DNA of 37,405 nucleotides from an uncultured Succiniclasticum sp. GTDB taxonomy: Bacteria; Bacillota; Negativicutes; Acidaminococcales; Acidaminococcaceae. Location of the stretch: NCBI GenBank assembly GCA_905233365.1, contig CAJODT010000003.1:1-37405 (forward strand), given 5' to 3'. Below are positions 25,833-33,757 of this stretch, piece by piece. Position numbers and translations under genes: made by a program. Under the pieces are notes generated by a model. That model ran no database searches. It had not been told where the DNA came from and saw only the letters and a list, made by a program, of their open reading frames with translations. Within the stretch, counting starts at the first letter, position 1. Each line of letters opens with the position of its first letter.

Positions 25833-27131
25833 TTATTTTGCGTTGTCCAAAATTACATGGGCTGCCTTATGACGCAGGATATTGGCCAGAAGCAGGCCCA
25901 TATTGTTGTTCTTGCGGATGATGGTCTTCACATCTTCCACACGGGCGCCGTTCTGGTCCGCGATGGACTGGAGCTGGGCGTCTACATCGGCCATGTCCAC
26001 CTGGATGTTTTCAGCCCTGGCGATCGCGTCCAGCACCAGGTCGGTACGGACATTCTTTTCCGCTCCTTCACGCTGCGCTTCACGCAATTTTGCCATATCC
26101 ATGCCGGTGTACTGCATGTACTGTTCCAGCGTCATCTTACGGCTTTCCAGATTCAGTTTGATTTCTTCCACCATTTGGGTAATGCGGTCTTCCACCATAA
26201 CCGGGGGAATTTCCACTTTTGCGTTATTTACGGCTGTATCAATCAGAGCATTTTCGTATTCTGTTTTCGCATCCCGTTCCGCAGCTTCCTGCATGCGTTT
26301 CTTATAATCTTCCTTTGCTTCGGCAACGGTCTTGTACTTAGTATATTTGGCAATATATTCATCGTTCAGTTCCGGCAGTTCCTTATGCTTTACAGCCTGG
26401 ATATGCACCTTGAAGATCGCCTGCTTGCCGGCCAGTTCGGGAACGAAATAGCTTTCCGGGAAGGTTACGTCAACGTCGGTGTCATCGTCTTTCTTCAAAC
26501 CGATCAGCTGGTCTTCAAAACCGGGGATGAAGGAGCCGGAACCAACTTCCAGCGGATAGCCCTTGCCCTCGCCGCCGCTGAAGGCTTCACCGTCAACAGT
26601 ACCGGCAAAGTCGATGATGGCGAAGTCGCCCTTTTCGATTACGGTCTCGTCATCGGTATCCACCATCTTCGCGCCGCGGTTGCGCAGATCGTCCAGCGCC
26701 TTGTCTACGTCTTCGTCAGAAACCTTGGCTTCCTTTTTCTCCACATGGATGCCTTTGTATTCGCCTAATTCCGGTTCCGGTTTCAGCACTACCTTAACGT
26801 CCGTTTCAAAAGACTTGCCTTCCGCAAAATCTTCAAACGCCTTCTTCTCATCCGCTACTTGCGGATCGGAAACCGGCATCAGCTTTTCCGCTTCCACCGC
26901 TTCCTGGTAAGCGCGGTTGACACAAAGATTGAATGCTTCTTCCTTTACGGCAGCCTTGCCATAATGCATTTCGATAATATTACGAGGCGCTTTGCCCGGA
27001 CGGAAACCGGGGATCCTGACCTGGTTCGCAATTCTGGCAACAGCCTGTTTAAAGCTTTTGTCAACTTCAGCAGCAGAAACAGAAATCTTTAATGTTGCGT
27101 CGTTTCCTTCTCTGGTAACACTCACATTCAT
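25833..27131 (-). CDS. tig: trigger factor
   Basis: 432 residues in the usual three domains: ribosome-binding N-terminus with GFRPGKAPRNIIEMHYG (about 43-59), the FKBP-type prolyl isomerase middle (about 155-240) and the helical C-terminal chaperone arms. It catches nascent chains at the ribosome exit. ATG 27131 follows GGGAGG at ten bases. It is the first gene of the quality-control operon and has its own promoter. Confidence 0.97.
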   Translation of the reverse strand: MNVSVTREGNDATLKISVSAAEVDKSFKQAVARIANQVRIPGFRPGKAPRNIIEMHYGKAAVKEEAFNLCVNRAYQEAVEAEKLMPVSDPQVADEKKAFEDFAEGKSFETDVKVVLKPEPELGEYKGIHVEKKEAKVSDEDVDKALDDLRNRGAKMVDTDDETVIEKGDFAIIDFAGTVDGEAFSGGEGKGYPLEVGSGSFIPGFEDQLIGLKKDDDTDVDVTFPESYFVPELAGKQAIFKVHIQAVKHKELPELNDEYIAKYTKYKTVAEAKEDYKKRMQEAAERDAKTEYENALIDTAVNNAKVEIPPVMVEDRITQMVEEIKLNLESRKMTLEQYMQYTGMDMAKLREAQREGAEKNVRTDLVLDAIARAENIQVDMADVDAQLQSIADQNGARVEDVKTIIRKNNNMGLLLANILRHKAAHVILDNAK

Positions 27132-27224
27132 TTGAAAAAATCCTCCCTTGGTATATGTTACTATTTGTAATAACCATGTAAATTTTGGGGCACAAATATT
27201 TCCCCATTTTCACAATGCTACAAT

Positions 27225-27253
27225 ATAATATCACAACGTTTTCTATTTGACAA
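27225..27253 (-). promoter_or_regulatory. promoter of the tig-clpP-clpX-lon operon
   Basis: TTGTCA (27253-27248), 17-base spacer, TATTAT (27230-27225), with TG in the extended -10 position. The leader of about 85 bases contains a GGGG/CCCC stem. No CIRCE or CtsR-type operator was recognised. Confidence 0.75.
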
Positions 27254-27367
27254 GCAAGCACGGCAAAAAAGCCTGTTTTAAAAGCAAAATTTCTGTGAAA
27301 CCTGCAGAGCGCGCCGGTAAAATTTCAAGTGTCCAGACAATTTTAAGGAACACTTCCCGTAACAATG

Positions 27368-27393
27368 AAAAATCCCGGCCGTTTGACCGGGAT
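27368..27393 (-). terminator. terminator of tRNA-Gly
   Basis: ATCCCGG/CCGGGAT stem with an eight-base loop, followed by a T-run on the minus strand, ten bases after the tRNA 3' end. Confidence 0.85.
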
Positions 27394-27402
27394 GGATTTA
27401 CA

Positions 27403-27478
27403 TGGAGCGGAAAACGAGACTCGAACTCGCGACCCCAACCTTGGCAAGGTTGTGCTCTACCAACTGAGCTATTTCCGC
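27403..27478 (-). tRNA. tRNA-Gly(GCC) with encoded CCA
   Basis: A full cloverleaf on the minus strand: acceptor GCGGAAA, D arm with AGTTGGTAGA, anticodon loop CTTGCCAAG with GCC at 27445-27443, T arm GAGTTCGAGTC and TCCA end. It is a single-gene unit with its own consensus promoter and terminator. Confidence 0.97.
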
Positions 27479-27497
27479 ATCGGTAACAACATGGTTG

Positions 27498-27526
27498 ATT
27501 ATAAAGTATGATTCCGGTTTTGTCAA
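27498..27526 (-). promoter_or_regulatory. consensus promoter of tRNA-Gly
   Basis: TTGACA (27526-27521), 17-base spacer, TATAAT (27503-27498): a perfect match, starting transcription about fifteen bases before the tRNA. Confidence 0.9.
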
Positions 27527-27608
27527 CAATTTTTTGAAACCCTTGATGATTTTTCAGCAGAAACGCCAATGCATTGCCGCCGACAGGCAGTCATCCGCAG
27601 GAGTCCCG

Positions 27609-29216
27609 TCAGAAAATCCCCAGCACCATCTGGCTGATGTTCTTTGCGTGGTCGCTGGTTCTCTTCATATTAATTAATATCTCCAGGAAGACTAGGCCGG
27701 AGTCCGGATGACAGATACCCTGGTTCAGTCGCACAATGTGGTTCTTGCGCATCTCCTTTTGGGCGGACTTCACCTGCCGGCAAACACTCCAGGCTTCCTC
27801 CGCCAGTTTCGGATCATTCTTTGCAAAGCTTTCCAGGCTGATTGCCAGCGACCGCTCCATCAGGCTTCCTATTTCCGCAATTTCCTTTTGTCCTTCCGGG
27901 GAGATCGGGATATTTTCCTCGAAAATTTTACGGCTGCGTTTTACCAGCGTCTGGGCATGGTCGCCGATCCGTTCCAGGTCGATGCAGGCATGCATCAGCG
28001 CCATATGCTTGGCAGAAAGAGCGCCGCCTAAACCCTTTTCGGAAATCCGGGTCAGGTACCGCGTAATCTCTTCGTTTAATTTATCAACGATCGGTTCGTG
28101 TTCCAGCACATACTGAACCTTTTCCGGATCATAGGCACACAGGCATTCTACCGCCACGTGCATATTTTTCTGCGCAACCTTCCCCATGCGGATCACTTCT
28201 TTTTCCGCCAGCACAATGGCGATGGAGGGCGTTTCCAGCATCGCGTCATTCAGGTACAGCGGTTTCACGGAAATCTTCTCGCCCTTATCCGGCATCAGCT
28301 TCTCGATCAGATGGGTAAAGGGAGTGATCAGCGGCAGAAAGATCATCGTGTTCAGCACGTTAAAAGCGCTGTGGGAGTTGGCGATCTGTCTGGCAATATC
28401 CCCCGCCGGGGAAATGGCCAGCACCACCTTGATGAACAGAGGCATAAAAATAATGAAGATCACGCATCCGAAGGAATTGAACAGCACATGGGACAAGGCC
28501 ACCTGTTTGGCCGAAGTGTTGGCCCGGGACGCCGCCACGATGGCCGTCAGGCAGGTACCGATATTATCGCCCAGCAACACCGGGATAGCCCCTTCCAGGG
28601 GAATCAGACCCTGGCTGGCCATAGCTATCAGAATACCTATCGTAGCCGCGCTGGACTGGACCATAATGGTAAAGATGATCCCCACGATTACCGCCAGCGC
28701 AGGATTATCCGCAAAACGGGAAACGAACTCTACGAACACCGGACTGTCGCGCAGGGGGGCTGCCGCACCGCTCAGCACCTTCATGCCCAGCATCAGAAGG
28801 CCGAAGCCCAGCAAGATCTGCCCGATGAACTGGCCGTTTTTGCGTTTGGCAAAGACACGGATCATGACCCCGATAAAGATCATAACCGTAAAATAATCCG
28901 TCAGTTTAAACGCGATCAGCTGCGCCGTAAGGGTCGTCCCGATATTGGCCCCCATGACCACGCTGAAAGCCTGCTTCAGGGTCATGACCCCTGCATTGAC
29001 CAGACCTACCGACATCACGGTAGTTGCCGCGGATGACTGCAGCGTCGCCGCCACCAGCGCGCCTAACAGCACGCCCATTACCGGCACGCCCGTCAGGGAC
29101 TGGAGCACCTTTTGCATCCGGGCTCCGGCAGCCTGCTGCAGACCGCCGCCCAACAGTTCCATACCGTATAAGAAAAGTCCGACGCCGCCTAAAAAAGCAA
29201 AAAGATATAGTATCAT
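27609..29216 (-). CDS. Na/Pi cotransporter with C-terminal PhoU-like domain
   Basis: 535 residues of the PNaS (NptA/YjbB-like) family. Residues 1-320 hold two inverted repeats with QSSAATT (60-66) and a second QSSAAT near 187, plus GANIGTT and GDNIGTC. Residues from about 330 form an all-helical PhoU-type domain (HMALMHACIDLERIGDHA). Members carry phosphate with Na+, sometimes outward. The ribosome site before ATG 29216 is poor, yet the first membrane segment begins at once, so no later start is convincing. It lies alone between tRNA-Gly and the oxidoreductase terminator. Confidence 0.9.
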   Translation of the reverse strand: MILYLFAFLGGVGLFLYGMELLGGGLQQAAGARMQKVLQSLTGVPVMGVLLGALVAATLQSSAATTVMSVGLVNAGVMTLKQAFSVVMGANIGTTLTAQLIAFKLTDYFTVMIFIGVMIRVFAKRKNGQFIGQILLGFGLLMLGMKVLSGAAAPLRDSPVFVEFVSRFADNPALAVIVGIIFTIMVQSSAATIGILIAMASQGLIPLEGAIPVLLGDNIGTCLTAIVAASRANTSAKQVALSHVLFNSFGCVIFIIFMPLFIKVVLAISPAGDIARQIANSHSAFNVLNTMIFLPLITPFTHLIEKLMPDKGEKISVKPLYLNDAMLETPSIAIVLAEKEVIRMGKVAQKNMHVAVECLCAYDPEKVQYVLEHEPIVDKLNEEITRYLTRISEKGLGGALSAKHMALMHACIDLERIGDHAQTLVKRSRKIFEENIPISPEGQKEIAEIGSLMERSLAISLESFAKNDPKLAEEAWSVCRQVKSAQKEMRKNHIVRLNQGICHPDSGLVFLEILINMKRTSDHAKNISQMVLGIF

Positions 29217-29231
29217 AAATTAATCACTGTC

Positions 29232-29333
29232 TTATTCATAAACGATTTCGTTCAGATTTTGTAAAAAAGATTGCATGTAATTCGTCTGCGCGCTTGCCGG
29301 ATTCTTTTGAATGAATTCATCAATATCTTCCAC
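29232..29333 (-). CDS. possible 33-residue small protein or gene fragment
   Basis: On the minus strand an open frame ends at TAA 29232 and encodes EDIDEFIQKNPASAQTNYMQ, then a short tail to NEIVYE. Its polar, helix-like composition looks protein-like. A GTG at 29333 is the only start-type codon found; the frame runs further up to a TGA in the oxidoreductase terminator but has no ATG and no ribosome site. It may be a fragment of a lost gene. I recognise no family. Confidence 0.25.
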   Translation of the reverse strand: MEDIDEFIQKNPASAQTNYMQSFLQNLNEIVYE

Positions 29334-29366
29334 TTTCGCACAAACTAATTCAGCCAGCCTTCCCCG

Positions 29367-29398
29367 AAAAAATCAGCCGGAAATGACTCCGGCTGATT
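29367..29398 (-). terminator. intrinsic terminator of pyruvate:ferredoxin oxidoreductase
   Basis: AATCAGCCGGA/TCCGGCTGATT stem with a six-base loop and TTTTTT following on the minus strand, 45 bases after the stop codon. Confidence 0.95.
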
Positions 29399-29442
29399 TC
29401 ACTTCAAGGAAACGCCTTCACGCGGTGTTACCCTTTATTTCT

Positions 29443-32400
29443 TTATTCTTTTCCTGCCATCTTTTTGTAGTTAGCAATCCGTTCCATGGCATCCGCTTCG
29501 GTCTTCTGATATAATTCTTCAGCCAGCTGCGGACGTACTTTCTGCAGGGAAGCAAAACGCACTTCGCCCAGCAGGTAATCCCGGAAGCTTTCCGTAGGTT
29601 CTTTGGAATCCAGGATGAACGGGTTCTTGCCCTGCTCCTTCAGCTGCGGGTTGTAACGGTAGGTAGCCCAGTAACCGCAGGCAACCGCACGCTTTTCTTC
29701 CAGCTGGCTGCAGCCCATGCCGGCTTTCAGACCGTGGTTGATGCAGGGGCAGTACGCAATAATCAGGGACGGACCGTCATAGGCTTCCGCTTCCGTCAAT
29801 GCTTTGACCAGCTGGTTCTTGTCGGCGCCCATGGAAACCTGTGCAACATACACGTAACCGTAGCTGATGGCCATCATGCCCAGGTCTTTCTTCTTGGTGC
29901 GCTTGCCGCTGGCAGCGAACTGTGCGATAGCCGCCGTCGGGGTCGCCTTGGAAGACTGGCCGCCGGTATTGGAATACACTTCCGTATCCAGAACCAGAAC
30001 ATTTACATTCTTGCCGCTGGCCAGCACGTGATCCAGTCCGCCGTAGCCGATATCATAAGACCAGCCGTCGCCGCCGAAGATCCAGTGGCTGCGTTTGATA
30101 AAGAACTGCTTCAGGTCAAGGATGGCCTGCAAGGCTGCGTCTGCGCCTGCTTCTTTCGCCAGCAGTGCAGCCAGCTTGTCAGCCCGTTCCCGGGTACCGT
30201 CGCTTACATTCTTATTCTCTTTCCACTCTTTCATGGCAGCCTGCAGATCGGCAGAACCTTTGCCTGCTGCCAGGGCCGCGTCGATCAGTTCTTCCACATG
30301 ATCCCGGGACTGTTCTACGCCCAGGAACATGCCCAGGCCGTATTCCGCGTTATCTTCAAACAGGGAGTTGGCCCAGGATGGACCGTGACCCTTCTTGTTA
30401 ACCGTATAAGGCATGGACGGGGAAGAAGCGCCCCAGATGGAGGAGCAGCCCGTTGCGTTGGCTACCATCATGCGGTCGCCGAAGAGCTGGGTAACCAGTT
30501 TCACATACGGCGTTTCACCGCAGCCGGAGCAGGCACCGGAGAACTGCAGCAGCGGCTGTTCGAACTGGGACCCCTTCACCGTGTGCTTATTCATCGGATT
30601 GGCTTTTTCCGTTACTTCATTCACTGCATAATCCCAGGCCGGGGCTTTATCAAGCTGGCTGTCCAGCGGTTTCATGAACAGGGCCTTGCCCGGAGCCGGG
30701 CAGATCTGCGCGCAGTTGCCGCAGCCCTGGCAGTCGTACGGGGAAACCACGATGGCAAACTTGCTGCCGTCCTTGGCGCCCATAGCCGGTTTGGAGGGAT
30801 AGCCGATCTTTTCCGCTTCCGCGTCGTTCAGCAGCACCGGACGGATGGCAGCGTGCGGGCAGACGAAAGAGCACTGGTTGCACTGGATGCATTTCGCCAC
30901 ATCCCATTCCGGAACGTTGATGGCGATGCCGCGTTTTTCGAAAGCAGAAGTACCAACCGGGAAGGTGCCGTCGGCGTGACGGGCCATAATGCTGACCGGC
31001 AGCTTGTCGCCTTCCTGACGGTTAACCGGAACCAGAATGTCATCGATGAACGCGTTGCCGGTCTTCTTGGTTTCCACTTTATCCTTCGCATCAGCCCAGG
31101 CTGCCGGCACATCGATCTTCACAATGGCTTCGATGCCTTTGTCGATGGCCGCGTTGTTCATGTCAACCACGTTCTGGCCTTTCATGCCGTAGGATGCTTC
31201 CACAGCGTCTTTCAAATATTTCACCGCGTCTGCCAGCGGAATAATATCAGCCAGCTTGAAGAACGCGGACTGCATAATCATGTTGATGCGCCCGCCCAGG
31301 CCGATGGACTGGGCAATCTTCACCGCGTCAATGATATAGAAGTTAACCTTCTTTTTCGCAATGTACTGTTTCACGGCGGCCGGCAGTTTTTCATCCAGCT
31401 CTTCCGGTGTCCAGTTGCAGTTCAGCAGGAAGTTGCCGCCTTCCTTCAGACCGGACATGATATCATATTTGTAAACGTAGGACTGGTTGTGAACCGCCAC
31501 ATAGTCCGCGTCTTTAATCAGATAGGGTTCCATGATGGGTTCTTTGCCGAAACGCAGATGGGATACGGTAATGCCGCCGGACTTCTTGGAGTCATAGGCG
31601 AAGTAACCCTGGGCGTACATATCGGTATGGTCGCCGATGATCTTAATGGCGCTCTTGTTGGCGCCAACGGTACCGTCGGAACCCAGGCCCCAGAACTTGC
31701 AGCCCTTGGTTCCCTTCGGGGTGGCGTTGAGGATCTTGGTGCAGGGCAGGGATGTATTGTTCACGTCATCGTTAATACCAACGGTGAACCCGTTCTTCGG
31801 TCTAGCCTGGCGCAGGTTATCAATAACCGCATACATTTCGGTAGGAGTAAATTCCTTGGAACCCAGACCAAAACGGCCGCCTACGATGATCGGTTGCATA
31901 TCGCTCTGATAGAACGCGCTGCACACATCCTGATACAGCGGTTCGCCCAGGCTGCCCGGCTCTTTGGTGCGATCCAGCACGGCAACTTTTTTCACGGTCT
32001 TCGGTACCGCTGCCAGGAAATGTTTCACAGAGAACGGACGGTACAGATGTACAGCCAGCACGCCGACCTTGGTCCCTTCGGCGGCGTTCACCAGTTCCGC
32101 AGTCTTCAGCGCGGTCTCCTGGCCGGAACCCATGACCACAATCAGCATATCCGCGTCTTTCGGGCCATAGTAATTGAACAGATGGTATTCGCGGCCGGTG
32201 ATCTTGCTGACCTTTGCCATATATTCTTCCACGATTTCCGGAACCGCCTCATAATATTTGTTAACTGCTTCGCGGCTCTGGAAGTAGGTGTCCGGATTCT
32301 GCGCGGTGCCACGCATTACCGGAGCGTCCGGATTCAGGCCCCGCTGACGGAACGCTTTTACAGCTTCCCAGTCCAGCATGTCTTCATAATTTTTGTAATC

Positions 32401-32955
32401 AAACACTTCGATCTTCTGAATTTCATGGGAGGTGCGGAAGCCGTCAAAGAAATTCAGGAACGGAACGCGGCCCTTGATGGCAGCCAGATGGGCCACGCCG
32501 GTGAGGTCCATGACTTCCTGCACGCTGCCTTCCGCCAGCATGGCGAAACCGGTCTGACGGCAGGCCATTACATCCTGATGGTCGCCAAAGATACTCAGGG
32601 TGCTGGTAGCCAGCGCACGGGCCGATACGTTGAACACCGCCGGCAGCAATTCGCCGGAAATCTTATACATGTTAGGAATCATCAGCAACAGACCCTGGGA
32701 AGCCGTGTAAGTAGCAGTCAGGGCGCCTGCCTGCAGCGAACCGTGTACCGCGCCTGCAGCGCCGGCTTCGGACTGCATCTCCAGCAGTTTTACCGTCTGT
32801 CCGAACAGGTTCTTCTTGCCTGCGGAAGCCCATTCATCCACATGTTCCGCCATAGGCGAAGACGGTGTGATGGGATAAATGCAGGCTGCGTCAATAAAAG
32901 CATAGGATGCGTAAGCGGCGGCCTCGTTGCCGTCCATTGTTTTCATTTTTGCCAT
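29443..32955 (-). CDS. pyruvate:ferredoxin (flavodoxin) oxidoreductase
   Basis: 1170 residues, single-chain PFOR of usual length. In order: domain I with YPITPSSPMAEHVDEWA, the CoA-binding and gamma-type domains, a two-cluster ferredoxin domain (CIQCNQCSFVCP near 688 and CQGCGNCAQICP near 740), a third cluster ligand set around ACSGCGET near 808, and the thiamine-diphosphate domain with GDGWSYDIG near 959. It oxidises pyruvate to acetyl-CoA and CO2, reducing ferredoxin. ATG 32955 follows AAGGGGA; 33 extra in-frame residues upstream lack a ribosome site and fit no homologue. It is monocistronic, with promoter and terminator visible. Confidence 0.97.
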   Translation of the reverse strand: MAKMKTMDGNEAAAYASYAFIDAACIYPITPSSPMAEHVDEWASAGKKNLFGQTVKLLEMQSEAGAAGAVHGSLQAGALTATYTASQGLLLMIPNMYKISGELLPAVFNVSARALATSTLSIFGDHQDVMACRQTGFAMLAEGSVQEVMDLTGVAHLAAIKGRVPFLNFFDGFRTSHEIQKIEVFDYKNYEDMLDWEAVKAFRQRGLNPDAPVMRGTAQNPDTYFQSREAVNKYYEAVPEIVEEYMAKVSKITGREYHLFNYYGPKDADMLIVVMGSGQETALKTAELVNAAEGTKVGVLAVHLYRPFSVKHFLAAVPKTVKKVAVLDRTKEPGSLGEPLYQDVCSAFYQSDMQPIIVGGRFGLGSKEFTPTEMYAVIDNLRQARPKNGFTVGINDDVNNTSLPCTKILNATPKGTKGCKFWGLGSDGTVGANKSAIKIIGDHTDMYAQGYFAYDSKKSGGITVSHLRFGKEPIMEPYLIKDADYVAVHNQSYVYKYDIMSGLKEGGNFLLNCNWTPEELDEKLPAAVKQYIAKKKVNFYIIDAVKIAQSIGLGGRINMIMQSAFFKLADIIPLADAVKYLKDAVEASYGMKGQNVVDMNNAAIDKGIEAIVKIDVPAAWADAKDKVETKKTGNAFIDDILVPVNRQEGDKLPVSIMARHADGTFPVGTSAFEKRGIAINVPEWDVAKCIQCNQCSFVCPHAAIRPVLLNDAEAEKIGYPSKPAMGAKDGSKFAIVVSPYDCQGCGNCAQICPAPGKALFMKPLDSQLDKAPAWDYAVNEVTEKANPMNKHTVKGSQFEQPLLQFSGACSGCGETPYVKLVTQLFGDRMMVANATGCSSIWGASSPSMPYTVNKKGHGPSWANSLFEDNAEYGLGMFLGVEQSRDHVEELIDAALAAGKGSADLQAAMKEWKENKNVSDGTRERADKLAALLAKEAGADAALQAILDLKQFFIKRSHWIFGGDGWSYDIGYGGLDHVLASGKNVNVLVLDTEVYSNTGGQSSKATPTAAIAQFAASGKRTKKKDLGMMAISYGYVYVAQVSMGADKNQLVKALTEAEAYDGPSLIIAYCPCINHGLKAGMGCSQLEEKRAVACGYWATYRYNPQLKEQGKNPFILDSKEPTESFRDYLLGEVRFASLQKVRPQLAEELYQKTEADAMERIANYKKMAGKE

Positions 32956-33057
32956 AGATCGATTCCCCTTTTCATTAAACTTAAAATACATTTCCTCTAA
33001 TCTGTTCTGCAATTCGTACCTAATATCATAATGCTCCATTACAATATTATTCACTTT

Positions 33058-33086
33058 ATTATATCGTATGAACTGTTCTTCCGCAA
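33058..33086 (-). promoter_or_regulatory. promoter of pyruvate:ferredoxin oxidoreductase
   Basis: TTGCGG (33086-33081), 17-base spacer, TATAAT (33063-33058) on the minus strand, with a leader of about 95 bases. Confidence 0.75.
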
Positions 33087-33093
33087 CGTTTAT

Positions 33094-33127
33094 TTAAGGA
33101 AACACGGATTGTATTTTGTATTCTTAA
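33094..33127. repeat. 34-base remnant of the TTAAGGA repeat
   Basis: TTAAGGAAACACGGATT at the left and ATTCTTAA at the right; only the termini match the family. It lies between the two divergent promoters of PFOR and the unknown gene. Confidence 0.5.
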
Positions 33128-33140
33128 CCGCAGATAATTA

Positions 33141-33149
33141 TGATATAAT
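33141..33149 (+). promoter_or_regulatory. extended -10 promoter of the unknown divergent gene
   Basis: TGATATAAT, a perfect extended -10, 19 bases before the start codon; the -35 position falls on the right end of the repeat remnant and is weak. Confidence 0.5.
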
Positions 33150-33167
33150 ATTAATGAGGTGATATTG

Positions 33168-33659
33168 ATGAATCTTGTACTGCTATTGATAAAAGAAAAA
33201 CTGGAAAACCTTCTTCACACGGAAGCGGAAACCATAACAAAGAATTCGGAAACGTTGCTCGTTTACAAAAACCCTTACGGCGGAAAACCCCTGCAAGTAC
33301 TGTTCAACCCGGCGGAAGACATTAAGGTTACCCTGAACAAAACGCCGCGCTATTACCAGCAGGATTCCACAGAACGTCTGCTGGCCGATGTGAAAAATTA
33401 CGCGGAAGGCAAAACCGTTTCCCTGGATTTTACAGACAATCACGGAACCGAAAGCAAAATTGACCGCATTGCCAAAGCTGACCATGTAGAAGACCTGACT
33501 CTCAGCTCCCTCATCGAACTGTGCATCCGCATCAACCTGCTGAACAGCGTCGACCTGGAATACCTGTTAGTAAACGGCGGCACGGTGAACGTACATTTCT
33601 GGAACGCTGCGAAGGATTTCCGTTACCGGCAGATCGGGCACACGCTGCAAAAAATCTGA
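33168..33659 (+). CDS. hypothetical protein, 163 residues
   Basis: I do not recognise the family. The N-terminus (MNLVLLLIKEKLENLL) is amphipathic, not a clear signal peptide. Residues 25-60 look beta-rich, 66-105 mixed with charged residues, and 110-140 helical and Leu/Ile-rich (LSSLIELCIRINLLNSVDLEYLL, shown in parts as LSSLIELCIRI and NLLNSVDLEYLL). There are no membrane segments, so it is probably cytoplasmic. ATG 33168 follows GAGGTG at six bases; GTG 33159 lies in that site. It is transcribed divergently from PFOR and ends at a large shared terminator. Confidence 0.75.
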   Translation: MNLVLLLIKEKLENLLHTEAETITKNSETLLVYKNPYGGKPLQVLFNPAEDIKVTLNKTPRYYQQDSTERLLADVKNYAEGKTVSLDFTDNHGTESKIDRIAKADHVEDLTLSSLIELCIRINLLNSVDLEYLLVNGGTVNVHFWNAAKDFRYRQIGHTLQKI

Positions 33660-33672
33660 ACCGCTTTTTTGC

Positions 33673-33733
33673 AATAAAAAACACGCGCCTTGCAGGCAGA
33701 AATTAATCTGCCGGCAACGACGCGTTTTTTATT
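33673..33733. terminator. large bidirectional terminator between convergent genes
   Basis: Outer arms AATAAAAAACACGCG and CGCGTTTTTTATT enclose an inner stem (TTGC-GGCAGA/TCTGCC-GCAA). T-runs appear on both strands, so it serves the unknown gene and the symporter-like gene. Confidence 0.85.
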
Positions 33734-33757
33734 TCCATCTTCATTTTTTACGAACCA

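Noticed and set aside
27243-27569. 108-codon open frame on the minus strand
   Set aside because: It runs straight through tRNA-Gly with its promoter and terminator.
29400-29440. Further copy of the TTAAGGA repeat after PFOR
   Set aside because: AAGGAAACGCC and GGTGTTACCCTT resemble the termini only loosely; I could not separate it from chance.
29734-33000. 1088-codon open frame on the plus strand
   Set aside because: It is the exact antisense of pyruvate:ferredoxin oxidoreductase, without promoter, ribosome site or recognisable domains; high-GC third positions of the real gene keep it open.
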